NCBI GenBank assembly: GCA_030704615.1
Contig: CM060731.1
Location: 92,300,756 to 92,360,755 of the forward strand
Reading direction: 5' to 3'
Source of the DNA: Takakia lepidozioides
Lineage: Eukaryota; Streptophyta; Takakiopsida; Takakiales; Takakiaceae
Length of the DNA stretch: 60,000 bases
Part shown: positions 1 through 10,079 of the stretch, piece by piece
Layout of the letters: every line of letters begins with the position of its first letter
Position numbering within the stretch: position 1 is the first letter of the stretch
Notes under the pieces: model-generated
Databases searched by the model: none
Seen by the model: the letters and a program-made list of their open reading frames with translations, nothing else
Told to the model about the DNA's origin: nothing
Position numbers and translations under genes: made by a program

Positions 1-50
1 TTGTGGCAATTGCTGCATGAAAGGGTCAAAAGGTGCTGATTGTGTGATGT

Positions 51-92
51 GCAATGCAGCCAACCACCTCCAAAGGTGGTTGGCTGCATTGC
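51..92. repeat. Perfect 19-bp inverted repeat (hairpin) beside a splice acceptor
   Basis: Bases 51-69 and 74-92 are exact reverse complements separated by a 4-base loop (CCAA). The right arm ends 3 bases before the inferred acceptor (CAG at 93-95) of the first glutathione reductase exon seen here. The RNA could fold into a stable stem across the polypyrimidine and branch region. Whether it affects splicing is unknown. It could also be a small foldback insertion. Confidence 0.85.
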
Positions 93-95
93 CAG

Positions 96-1047
96 AAGAG
101 GGAGCTGTGGCACAAGCGAAAAACGACATTCTTGTTTATACTTCATCCTTCAATCCCATGAAGAACACTATCTCTAGGTGTGTATTATTCCCCTGCAATC
201 TCGATGAGGTCCTTCTCTCTCTTACTGCAGGTTTGTTGCTGATGTCACCATTGAGTAGGGCTCTTGACAGTAATTGCAGTTCTGTTGGCCACTGTTGCTG
301 CCTCAGAATTCAACTTGACCCGGAGAAACCAGGTGTTGTTAGGTGAAAATATTAAGCTTTCGCTGCTATAGTTTTCTAGAAATGGTTAATGATATATTTA
401 TACGTAGCTTATCGGCACTGAAGTGGCCTGGATGTTGTCAAATATGGGTCTTCTCCTGAAAAATGTTGTGCGAGCTGGCAAGGAGAGGTGTTGATAGTGG
501 TATTATGACATGGGTTGTGGTAGACGCCAGGAGAAATCGGGGATGAAGTTAATTGTGGACTTGGCAACGGATAAGGTGCTGGGAGCTTCAATGGTTGGCC
601 CTGATGCTGCTGAGATTATGCAGGTAATGACTATGCATTCTACATCCATGGGGCTGTACAATACAGTGTCCTTACACTTGCCCCAACATTGCTTGTTGAA
701 CAGGTTGATGTTAGTATGTCTTATGCTCAAAACACGACAACCAGCACGTAGCCCACTGGTAATGGGCACATACCACGTTGGATGTGGTTGTGGGTTCAAA
801 CCACCGTCTGGTGTGTCATGAAGGTGTCCACCTTTCTGCTGTAAGGCAGTAGCCCTTCGGGGTCAAGTGACACCATAAGTTACGCTCCCTTCGGGAGGCG
901 TCATATATATATATATATATGCTCAAAACACCTTGCAAGATCATGTAGGTTGTTTATCAAGTTGCCGGTGAAAATTGAGGCATTGCACTGCATGGACTCG
1001 GCATCGCGCTGAAGTGTGGAGCTACAAAGGCGCAGTTTGATTCCACT
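96..1047 (+). pseudogene. GR: Glutathione reductase, partial 3' exons, probably damaged
   Basis: Three blocks read as the C-terminal dimerisation region of cytosolic-type plant glutathione reductase, the NADPH-dependent flavoenzyme that regenerates GSH. Exon 96-177 gives AVAQAKNDILVYTSSFNPMK and ends AG/GTGTGT. Exon 524-623 gives [19 protein letters not shown] and then GPDAAEIMQ, ending CAG/GTAATG; the junction restores an Arg codon. A third block, about 979-1047, gives GIALKCGATKAQFDST and ends at GTATGT. The third block has no canonical in-frame acceptor: the only AG (978-979) is one base off frame, and an in-frame TGA lies just upstream. It also carries a GIAL-HGL-GIAL duplication not expected in the family. 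The next exon (VGIHP...EEF) was not found in the following 2 kb. The N-terminal part would lie left of the window. I infer a decaying copy or a gene fragment. A functional gene with a distant last exon is not excluded. Confidence 0.75.
736..918 (+). mobile_element. tRNA-derived SINE with (AT)n tail and 13-bp target-site duplication
   Basis: The 5' part resembles a tRNA gene with an internal pol III promoter: A-box-like TAGCCCACTGGTAATGGGC near 742-762 and B-box-like GGGTTCAAACC near 792-802. A tRNA-unrelated body follows, and the element ends in an (AT)n tail at 902-920. The flanks are a perfect duplication ATGCTCAAAACAC (723-735 and 919-931), as made by LINE-mediated target-primed insertion. 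It lies in an intron of the glutathione reductase fragment, in the same orientation. Confidence 0.85.
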
Positions 1048-1644
1048 GTATGTATAAAGAATATATTTTTCGCTTTGATATTTGTGCTACATGCTGCTGT
1101 GATAGCATACTTGGATTGGTTGAAAGACTAATTGCAAGATCAGTGCGTATCAAAGCCCATTTTGTCGAAATGCACTTCATTATTTCCATGGATCATCATG
1201 AATGGACGAAGGCCTGGGGGTATCATGCTGAATGGAGGAGAGAGATAGAACGGAAGAGTTATAAACAAAAAAAGGACACACCACTGATGCTCTTCATATT
1301 TCATGGGTCAGTACGCACTTGACAGTAAAGAATCTGCTCTGCAGCTTCTAGGGATGTTCATAAATCCACAATTTTGTCTGTTGTATGCTGCTAGGTCTTA
1401 AAATGGCAGTCGAGCGGGATAAAATTTCATGTCCACAAAGACAGTGGACTTCACTGATTGATGCATCATAGTTGTTAAGAGACTGGATTGGTGTTGACCT
1501 TTTGCAGGATGGTGTATTGACAGTGTGGCTTGGGAGTTTAGGCACATATGTTATCAATAAGCAGACCCCAAACTGGCAGATCTGGTTTTCATCTCCTGTT
1601 AGGTCTGTATTTCTATTGTGTTTGTTTGGTTACTGGCCCTGTGG

Positions 1645-1670
1645 GTGTGTGTGTGTGTGTGTGAGAGAGA
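1645..1670. repeat. (TG)n microsatellite
   Basis: A run of about ten GT dinucleotides followed by a short GA run. Confidence 0.9.
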
Positions 1671-1971
1671 TACACATAGCATGTCAAAGCTAGACAAGGA
1701 AACACTCAGTGTGCCATGTTTGCCTCTTTTTATACCTCCCTTTACATATCCTTGCTGGAAGACCAGTTTTTAGGTGTACAAAGTGGCAATAAGATGCACA
1801 CTAGGTAGGCCCTTCTCAGAAACAGATTTGCCTCCTCACTTTCATATTATAGGAAGCGATAGTAGAAGTAGGAAGACACAAGTGTCTCCTTAAAAGTAAA
1901 TCCTTTCCATGTAGGTACAAGCTCATAGATCCATCAAACCAAATAGAGCAAAAACAACAATAGTATGTGTA

Positions 1972-2144
1972 CAATCAACACATACAAACAGATTTGAGGT
2001 TTGAGAGAGTTCAAAGCCTCACTCCCTTAGTCTCTTGCCCTTAGTAGCATTTCCTGCAATCAACACATACAAACAGATTTGAGGTTTGAGAGAGTTCAAA
2101 GCCTCACTCCCTTAGTCTCTTGCCCTTAGTAGCATTTCCTGCAA
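1972..2144. repeat. 85-bp exact tandem duplication
   Basis: The block starting CAATCAACACATACAAACAG at 1972 is repeated from 2057 with no difference I can see, ending near TTCCTGCAA at 2144. Near-identity implies a recent duplication. No coding function is visible. Confidence 0.9.
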
Positions 2145-2384
2145 CAAAAAAGGTGAAGTGGCATCACCTGGATCCATCACAGCCAACCAACCAACCAACA
2201 GATTAGCGATCCCTGCGGAACCCCAGGCTTATACCCCTTCACATTTGTTATCAATGTCATCCCTGCAACAGGTCATACTAGCAAAGAGAGGAGAGGTAAA
2301 AGAGGTCATTTCAGCCATTCAACATAGGTACAGAACTTAGTAGCACCTATTTCAGCCCATGCAACAGAGGGAGGGGGGGTGGTC

Positions 2385-2570
2385 TCATGCCTGTAAGCAC
2401 CCATTCCCAAAAGGAAGACCAAGTACTCAAGCAAGGGCACATATAGAAGCCCTTGGTTTTGCAAAAGTATTCCTAGATTCAGAGTAGAGCTTAGTCAAGT
2501 CCATGTAAGTTCCTCATAGTGTCAACTCTCTTTGTGTTGCCATCCAAAGCAGCCCATCACATTGTTGAAG
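2385..2570 (+). repeat. Dispersed repeat, copy 1
   Basis: This is a diverged copy of the sequence at about 23660-23840. Shared blocks include TACTCAAGCAAGGGCACA, AGAAGCCCTTGGTTTT and CTCTCTTTGTGTTGCCAT in the same order. It is probably part of an unidentified transposable element. Confidence 0.75.
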
Positions 2571-3259
2571 GAGTCTGAATGGATATCTTGCTTGTAGACA
2601 TATGAGTAGTTGATTTTTGTTTATGTAAGACTACCCTCTCCATATACCTGGAGTTCTACAGAGAGAAACTCGGGTCTGAACTTCAAATATCCTAGACCAT
2701 CTTAGATCTACACCAAGTTGGGGGAAACGACGTTGGAAATCTAGCAATCCGAAGCTACGGCCGAGTCGTTTGAAGAAGTCTCGTCTTGGTTGTTTGTTTT
2801 TATTCTTTTGAAAGGGGAAGTGATACCAGGATATGACTTAATGGTTTTTTTTTTTGGGTTGGCCAAGCACATAAGTATTATTGATTAAATTACTAACTTC
2901 AAGCTGAGACCTTAATTAGTGTCTGGATGATCTGGAAGAAGTGATTATTGAGGTCCATAGAATGAAGAATGTTAATGGGAATATGACTAAAATTTAAGGA
3001 AAACAAGTGGTGAGTGCAGCATTAGGAATTTTTGAAAATGTCATTTCTTGATTGCAAGATAGTTTTGTTATTATTATGAGCAGGCACGATTTGATCTAAA
3101 CACTTTTTATGGACCTTGGTTCACGAACTACTTCCAAGATATTGTAGAGTAAAGCTTGGGCTAAAGATTCTGTTTTTTTGAAAACATGGAATTCTAGCTG
3201 ACAGGCCACGTTAAAGAATGAGATTTGACCATTGTGTTTAAATAACTAAAAGAAACTTT

Positions 3260-3400
3260 CTTGTAACAACATCTTTATGTTAGTTTGATAGTTAGGATGT
3301 TAGTTAACACCTCCAAGGTTGGGGGTTCAACTCTTGCCGGCCGCAACTTAGTTAGTTTTGCTTATCTGTTAAAATCCTTGTAATAGCCCTATAAGTAATT
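3260..3400 (+). mobile_element. Possible second SINE-like fragment
   Basis: A tRNA-like stretch has an A-box-like segment (TTAGGATGTTAGTTAACACC, about 3293-3312) and a B-box-like GGGTTCAACTC about 3327. No target-site duplication was recognised, so this rests on the two boxes alone. Confidence 0.35.
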
Positions 3401-4079
3401 CTAGCGATGACCGAAGGTCGCAAGCTAGTTTACCGTAGAGTAGATATAGGGTGTCAAAGTGCCACGTCATCATCCTCACGTCATCGTTGCCACGTTTCAT
3501 CGCCATGTTTCGTCGCCACGTTTCGTCATCAAATTTTTTGGAATCTGCCCGGACTGCTCGTCTGAGTAACGCCAATAGAGTTCGTCTCGCCAAGTTTTTC
3601 GAAACTGCCCACGCAACCCGTTTCTTGATCTTCTTGAACCGCAGGAGGGTTTTCACAGGCCGATCGTGACTTGCAGATGGAGATGTTCATAGATTATGAG
3701 TACACAGTAGGAGTTCTCACGATGGTGGGACAAGCGCAATCGCAAGGTCTCGCTTTTCTTAATGTACGATGTGAAGAAGTTGACAAGGTTCTTGGGGATT
3801 TAGCTTGGTCTTAGCAGGTCGTGTTTCAATCTCTGCCTGCTTAGCTGCACCGTGGTGGTTCTCACATACCAATTTGGCATTACTTGATTACAGACACAAG
3901 CAGCACACACAAAGGTCTTTTTGGGTTGATGGTCGACCAAATCCTCTATGGGTCATGACACAAGGTCAAGGACAATCTAGTGAGGGCACCTTCTTCTTCG
4001 ACCTATTTCAGCCTGTTTTGTCCTCTCATCAGACTCGGCCCTGAGCTGCATATTGAATTCTGTAAGTTAGCTCGTTACC

Positions 4080-4426
4080 TGGAATGGATGAAATTACTGT
4101 TGAATTTTACAAAGCTCTGTGGCCTGAAATCTCGGGGGACTTTACCGCAATGGTTAATAATCTGTTCCTCCAAGGTCACTTGCCCCCCTCTTATGTCACA
4201 AGGGGTTATCACCTTACTGTGCAAAAAAAGGGATAGGAAAAACATATCTAACTACCGGCCAATAATCTTTTTTAACCTGGCATACAAAATAGTAGCTAAG
4301 GCGCTGGCCCTCAGATTACAACCTCTCCTTCTTTCCATCATAAGGCCAAATCAAACAGGATTTATAAAGAGGAGGTATATTCTTGATAACTTGCTTCTGG
4401 CCCAAGAGATTCCAGCTCAAGGCTAA
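4080..4426 (+). pseudogene. LINE reverse transcriptase fragment
   Basis: The translation matches the N-terminal fingers region of plant L1-type LINE reverse transcriptases: GMDEITVEFYKALWPEISG, then the typical NYRPIIFFNLAYKIVAKALA and PNQTGFIKRRYILDN. A frameshift in the purine run near 4225 splits the reading frame, and the catalytic YADD half is absent. It is a truncated, inactive relic. It lies next to an endonuclease fragment in the opposite orientation. Confidence 0.85.
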
Positions 4427-4544
4427 GATCAGCAACCGATCTATTATTGGACCAAGTAAAAGTGATGTCAAAGGCCTGGCCAAATAATGGTACCGCCTCT
4501 GCCAGGTTATGTGTTTGAGTGCAAGTAGACCACTAATCCATTTT

Positions 4545-4985
4545 TTATGGGTTGGAGGTAAACGACCCTACACCTCTCCTATCTTCTTGCATTTCCACCA
4601 TGTTGAAATCGTCAGATATTATTCAGTTGTCAATGGTGTGTTGCTCCCGCATCTTGGTATTGAGCAGAGTCCAGAACTCTGCTCTTTCTGCAGAGGCATT
4701 AGGTGCATATATATCTACCAGTCCAATTGGACCACTAAAGTTGGGCATGGATAATGCACAAAATTGCAGTCTTCCAGGAAGCCAGCAGGCTTCTAATATG
4801 AGAAACGGTTGTATGGATGGGGAAAGCAGAATTGCAGTCCCTCCTTTTGTGCCAGAGGAAGTATTAGTTAATGGCCAGAGGTAATCGGAGAGGATATCTA
4901 TTTTATGTTGGTCTAATTTATGTTCCTGCAGAAATACGATGGAGTGATCTGAAAAGAAGGGTGCCAACCAAGTTTTGACTTTCAA
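4545..4985 (-). pseudogene. LINE APE-type endonuclease fragment
   Basis: The minus strand encodes part of an exonuclease-endonuclease-phosphatase domain as found at the N-terminus of LINE ORF2. Visible pieces are SIVFLQEHKLDQHKID (the catalytic Glu motif), GTKGGTAILLSPS, GLVDIYAPNASAERAEFW and, further on, a DFNMVE motif like the family's GDFN. It stops just before the CACTA end at 5017. Orientation is opposite to the RT piece at 4080-4426, so the two are separate insertions or a rearranged copy. Confidence 0.8.
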
Positions 4986-5016
4986 TCTCTTCAGAGAAGC
5001 CGGATCCGTTCCCAGC

Positions 5017-5430
5017 CACTACAACAAATGAGCGTTTTTATGACTGCACATATGACTATTTTTTCAATCCTACATGCGTTCATGACTACATCACTCTGTA
5101 GTGAAAAAAACGGCGTGATAGCGACTATTCTTTAGGACTACGTTTTACAAGTCATAGCCGTGACTGCGTGCATGGCACCTGGAGTCATGCATAAGAGAGT
5201 GATGAAGTCACAACTCTATGACTTACATATGATTAACTATATGACTACATTGTCTGCTAAGCGTTGCCTACATGGAGAGGCTTTAGAGGAACACGTGCAC
5301 CACTGCGCAAGCGACAAATCACGACACCTGTTGTACTTCAGATGTGACATGTGGCACTTAGACAGAATATATGACTAGCGTATATGACTACTCCTACACA
5401 GACGCCAGAGTTCTGGATTTGTCAATGGGC
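5017..5430 (+). mobile_element. CACTA (EnSpm) transposon terminus with subterminal repeats
   Basis: CACTACAACAAATGAGCG at 5017 is the classic terminal signature of plant CACTA elements. It is followed by many copies of a TATGACTA-like motif, consistent with subterminal transposase-binding repeats. The opposite end was not found. The minus-strand transposase pieces at 6240-8080 probably belong to the same or a related element. Confidence 0.7.
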
Positions 5431-5544
5431 ACAGGTTCGTCTCTTCAACATTCACATTTCATGAGGTTTGTTTGAGCTTGCACTTTCAGCACTTCCCACC
5501 GTTCCAAATGTGTTTTCAATATCTGTTTCCTTCATTCTATTCCG

Positions 5545-5725
5545 AGTCTTGGGACTCATCACGGTCCAATGGGGCCGTGGTGGGTGGGCCAAGACTCACC
5601 GCGATTCATCACCGGGAATCGAGGGTCTTCGTGGTGGTTCGCCATAAAATGATGGTGTTGTTTGTGGAACCCCCGCGGACAGTCACAGAAGTATATATAC
5701 GGCCCGGCGGCCAGTTTGGGAGTTA
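5545..5725 (+). promoter_or_regulatory. Promoter-like subterminal repeat, inverted copy of 8130-8310
   Basis: This block is similar over its length to the reverse complement of 8130-8310, with shared pieces such as GGGGCCGTGGTGG, GAGGGTCTT, GTGGTGGTT and CAGAAGTATATATA. Both copies read inward and contain a TATATATA box. This suggests long inverted subterminal regions carrying the element's promoter. Promoter activity is inferred. Confidence 0.6.
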
Positions 5726-6242
5726 GGCGTGCGCATCAAAGCGAGTAACTATGACTTGAAGGGGAGTTTACCGAAGTGAGGTGCGCGACAAAAGCGGTCA
5801 TAAAACAGGGATTGCAGGCAAATACAACAGTTTGGTCGTTTTGAAACTCACAAAATTACTAATGATGGTGGCGCTTATGGGCCACAAAACTCCTCTAATG
5901 CCTGTGTATGTATTCTTCTTCATCTTGGTGTACATGTCAACCTGCGCGGTGTAAGGCTTCCTCATCGACTACAAACCATGTATCAAAAAAAAATTTATGT
6001 ACTTCTCAAAGTTATCAAATGTAAAGACAGATCCTAGATACATATAATAGCAATCAGCCAAATCACCAGTCTGAATTATCCTCAGTATAGACTTCAAGCT
6101 GCAATTGTGCCTCTGTAATAATGAGGGGTCAGAGGGTCATTAATAAAACAGGCAAGAAACTACATAGCCTTAATGTGGGGGGAAGATTCACCCAATTAAC
6201 CCTTCATTATGCAATGGAAGCCTTAGTAATGTTCATGTGCTT

Positions 6243-6899
6243 TCAGTCTCGGAGTCGCTGCTCCATTGTCCTACTATCCTCTACAACTTTAGTAAAGCAG
6301 TTGTGTGCCTGGACAATCTCTTCCACTGTTAGGGCAACGGCACCTTCAAAACACGTTGGCTGTACCATATCCACCAAATTTCTTGGTTCCCTCAAACCCT
6401 CGAAGTCCGCATTCTTGCCAAGGTCTACCTCATTGACATCTGCTACTACTCGTCTTGCTCTCGAGAGGATTCTTGTGGAGGACCACCTTCCACCCCGGTG
6501 CACGTCGCACATCTGAAAAGAACACTTGTTCTACTTGGGAAGGAAATACGAATGGTTCTTCATGCTCGGTAGCAACCTTCACAAATCAACAAGCAGGAAA
6601 CCGTATGCATCTCTTTTCATGGTGGCGTTTTTTCCCACCGTGTTGGATCTCACCCAAAAACACCGAAACACAATGGGTTCTACTTCATGGCCATAGTCTA
6701 GTTTTAGAATTTCTTTGACGACTCCCACATACTGCAAAAGGGATGTGACAAGATTCATATTTCTTGCAGTGCTCCTGCTCTCCTGTATAGAAACTGAAGC
6801 AACACTGCTATCAAAAGTGACAAGGATGCGGGAGTCTTCATCATCCACTCTGTAATGGTTCCCATAGGCTTTCATTGAGCGATATGAGGTGGCAGTCAA
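6243..6899 (-). pseudogene. CACTA transposase C-terminal region (DUF4216-like), degenerate
   Basis: The minus strand from 6899 reads YGNHYRVDDEDSRILVTF, then YVGVVKEILKLDYGHEVEPI and VFRCFWVRSNT, ending RDAYGFLLVDL. This is the layout of the DUF4216 domain near the C-terminus of plant TNP2-type CACTA transposases, which has a YYG.hxEIhELDY-like core and a Trp-containing end. The frame is then broken; the downstream piece (6512-6243) continues the C-terminal region. No intact ORF remains. Confidence 0.7.
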
Positions 6900-7556
6900 T
6901 AGTGGGGGAATGAAAGATATATCATATCGTTGTCGTGTACCTCGTTCTCAAAGGCATATGTCCCAACCGCAGCCCTCACCCACTTTGCAAATGGCTCCAA
7001 GTCTACCATTGTTGACGGATATTCCACAGGGGATGTCCGTGTCCGCCGATCCCTCCGCCATGCTCTCGCAAATGTGGCACGTTTGGCTTTCTGACGCTCT
7101 GTCTCCTCTACATATTTCTTGGTTCATTGGTAAATAACATGTGAACAACCAAACAAGCCAGGCCCATGAGTACATCACAAACCCAAATAAATATAACTAA
7201 AATAATACACGTCACCTTACAAGCCCAAATAAACGTAACTACAGTAATATATGTCACTTTGAAGTCGATGTCACAGTAACACAAGAACCACTTATAAGTG
7301 TTGTCAACAACTACGAAACATCTTCTAGTCATTTGGAGCATACATGTAGTACATGATACCACTCCACTTAGTAATCAAAACGGCTTGTGATAGTATAGGT
7401 AATTCCATATGCCACAAAACTCAGCTGTCCCCTGCTAGGACACAAATAGTCACCTACTCTTTATACATGGTATCATGGTTGTTGTGTTGTTTAACACATA
7501 AACATGCGCCGCATCACGAAGAAGATGGGACATCACCCTCTTTGTGCCACGACCTT

Positions 7557-8080
7557 CTAGAACCTCCCCCGGCCTCCACTCCTTCTTTGTCCCACACCCG
7601 GCCTCCACTCCTTTGTCATGAAGCCCATGGCCTCATCAACAACGTATCCTTCTGCCATACTCCCCTTCGGCCTTGCCATATTCCGTACATAACCCTTTAA
7701 GTCTTTCATATACCTTCCATTGGGTACATCCACCGTGTGGCGACGGGGCCACACGTATATACCTCATCCACAAGATGCACTAGTAGATGTGTCATCACAT
7801 CAAAGAATGAAGGAGGAAATTCCTTCTCCATCAAACAAAGTGTCACGGCAACATCCTCGCGCAATAAGGTTGTCTCCCTCGGATTCCACATCTTTGCATA
7901 AATGCGACGGAACACTCGACATACGCGCATGATGGCAGTGCAAGGACCCTCTGCCATGTTATCACGAATGCACATAGGTAAAATCTGTTGCAAGACCCTC
8001 GAACTATCGGGCTCAGTGGAAATTCCCTTTGGTTGTTGGCAGTCCGGAATAGCTCCCCACACCTTGGTCATTTTCCGGCT
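7557..8080 (-). pseudogene. CACTA transposase, DUF4218 domain, degenerate
   Basis: Minus-strand translation gives LQQILPMCIRDNMAEG, CLMEKEFPPSFFDVMTHLLV, HLVDEVYTCGPVATRWMYP and then, after a frame change near 7730, YMKDLKGYVRNMARPKGSMA and EGYVVDEAM. This is the DUF4218 signature of TNP2-class CACTA elements (FPPSFFDV.vHL..HL.eEv...GPV..RWMY..Er.mk.lK.yV). The upstream TNP2 catalytic domain is absent: the reading frame runs directly into the promoter-like repeat at 8130. An internal deletion derivative fits best. Compare the fuller copy at 56616-59345. Confidence 0.88.
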
Positions 8081-8129
8081 CGCTTGCTTACTTACTAGCT
8101 TTTGGTCACTTAACGGGCTTGCACCGTTC

Positions 8130-8310
8130 TTGGAGTTACTACTCCCTATATATACTTCTGTAGGTGTCGGCGGGGGTCTCACAAATAACCAAGTCCTTTT
8201 ATGGTGAACCACCACCAAGACCCTTGATCCCCTATGATGAGTCGTAGTGAGTTTGGCCCATCCACCACGGCCCCAATGGTGAGCCCCAAGACTCCCCACG
8301 ACTCCCACAC
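8130..8310 (-). promoter_or_regulatory. Promoter-like subterminal repeat, inverted partner of 5545-5725
   Basis: Read on the minus strand it matches 5545-5725, including the TATATATA segment, and lies directly upstream of the DUF4218 reading frame. GC-rich low-complexity sequence (8310-8520) follows on the outer side. Confidence 0.6.
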
Positions 8311-9059
8311 AAGGCCTCAGCCCCGTGGTGAGTCCTATGCCACCCCCACTATGACTCCGTAAGCTACCACCACCCCACGTGGAGCCCCCCCCACCGCAAC
8401 CCGGTTTGCGGGGCTCCACCTAGTGAGCACCTCCGCCTCCTTGAAGGGTGCTTCAGCCCTCTTTCCTACTGTTGCCGCTGCCCCCACCACAGGGGCAGCC
8501 CCTCTTGTGTCCCGACCCCCTCAAGGCAAAGGGCCATGACAACTATGCAATCATCCACGGTGATATATCATACACCCAATCAAAAGAGCACTATCTGCTT
8601 GTTTTTCAGGTGGTTTGGTGCTGACCCCTAGCTTACATGAAATTGACTTGTCCACTATACCCCAAACCAAAGAGTGCATTCCGGAGCAGCTTTGAGCCTG
8701 AAATAAGGACAGACATGACACATGTTTTGTTCAAGTTGGAGAACAAAAAATGACGGTCTGAAGGCGTTCGGTTTGAATTAGCAAGGGCACCACGTTGCAA
8801 TCATCCATGGTTCGAATTATAACCCTCTCATGTGATATACCACTCTAACATAAGGTTCAACAAACATCACCTTGTAGTCTACGCGCTCCTTGAACAATGT
8901 ACAGCTAACTTGCCTCATGAAGAGAGTCCTCGCAATTCAGTGTGTTGGTCTCGTTTTGGCCGCTTCAGGAGCGCAAGTCCGTCAATGAAGGCTTAAAGCG
9001 ATTGCATGTCTAGTCTAATTTTATGATGTACAGGAGTTGGCTGGCATGTGAAGCTGCTT

Positions 9060-9725
9060 TTGTAGAAAGCACAAGAACTCGAAGTTAAGGAGATTCTGAA
9101 CATTGAGGAGACACGATGAAAGGCGCAGATGAACTCGATGAAAGCGGAAGAAATTGAAGTTGAGGAGATTTTGAACATCCCAATACAATAAGCAAGTGAC
9201 AACCTATGGATGTTGGGATCATCAAGGCCTTTAAGGCGTATTGATGTCACGATGAAAGCATAGGAACTCGAAGTTGAGGAGATTCTGAACGTTGATGAGC
9301 CACGATGAAAGCAGAAGAAATCGAAGTTGAGAAGATTCTGAACATTGAGATGCTACGATGAAAGTAGAGGAACTCAAAGTTGAGGAGATTCTGAACGTTG
9401 ATGAGCCACGATGAAAGCAGAAGAAATCAAAGTTGAAGAGATTTTGAACATTGAGAAGCCACGATGAAAGCAGAGGAACTCAAAGTTGAGGAGATTCTGA
9501 ACATTGAGGAGCCACGACGAAAGCAGAAGAAAACAAAATTGAGGAGATTCTGAACATTGAGATGAAAGCAGAGAAACTCGAAGTTGAGGAGATTCTGAAC
9601 ATTGAAGAGCCATGTTGCAAGTAGAGGAACTCAAAGTTGAGGAGATTCTGAACATTGAGGCGCCACGACGAAAGCTTCGGAACTCGAAGTTGAGGAGAAT
9701 TTTAACATTGAGGAGTCACGATGAA
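9060..9725. repeat. Minisatellite of about 50-55-bp imperfect units
   Basis: The core GAAGTTGAGGAGATTCTGAA recurs about eleven times (near 9076, 9152, 9270, 9321, 9378, 9430, 9482, 9538, 9580, 9635 and 9690), separated by variants of CATTGAGGAGCCACGATGAA and AGCAGAGGAACT. Spacing is irregular at the left and about 42-57 bp at the right. Both strands are partly open because of the repeat, not because of a gene. Confidence 0.9.
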
Positions 9726-10079
9726 CCGCCTGCTCATTTTCATATTTGATCATCGAGCTCTCCGCCATCGCGGATCTATTGCATTGCAGTGGTGGTTTTG
9801 TCAAACTGCAACTCTCAGTTCCTCATTCCTTCTTTAACACGATCAGGGGATAAAAGACAGTCTTTTAATCTATAGTCTTTTGACTTGTGTCATTGTAAAT
9901 TGAAACAATGCATTGTGGATTACAAATAAAAAAATGCAATTATGTAGTCGCACCCGCAGTAGTTAAAACAACTCGCAATTTCAGTAATTTACCAATTATA
10001 TTTTTCCCTATTGCCCGTCACCCACTTCTCCTCGGATTCTCTCACGACCTGCCAACTTTGATCTGCTTAGGTCAAAGAA

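Noticed and set aside
742-802. A genuine tRNA gene
   Set aside because: The A and B boxes are present, but the sequence does not close as a cloverleaf acceptor stem and continues into a SINE body with a tail and target duplication.
9060-9725. CRISPR-like repeat array
   Set aside because: Repeats are imperfect, spacers are repetitive themselves, and the DNA is a plant nuclear genome; it is a minisatellite.
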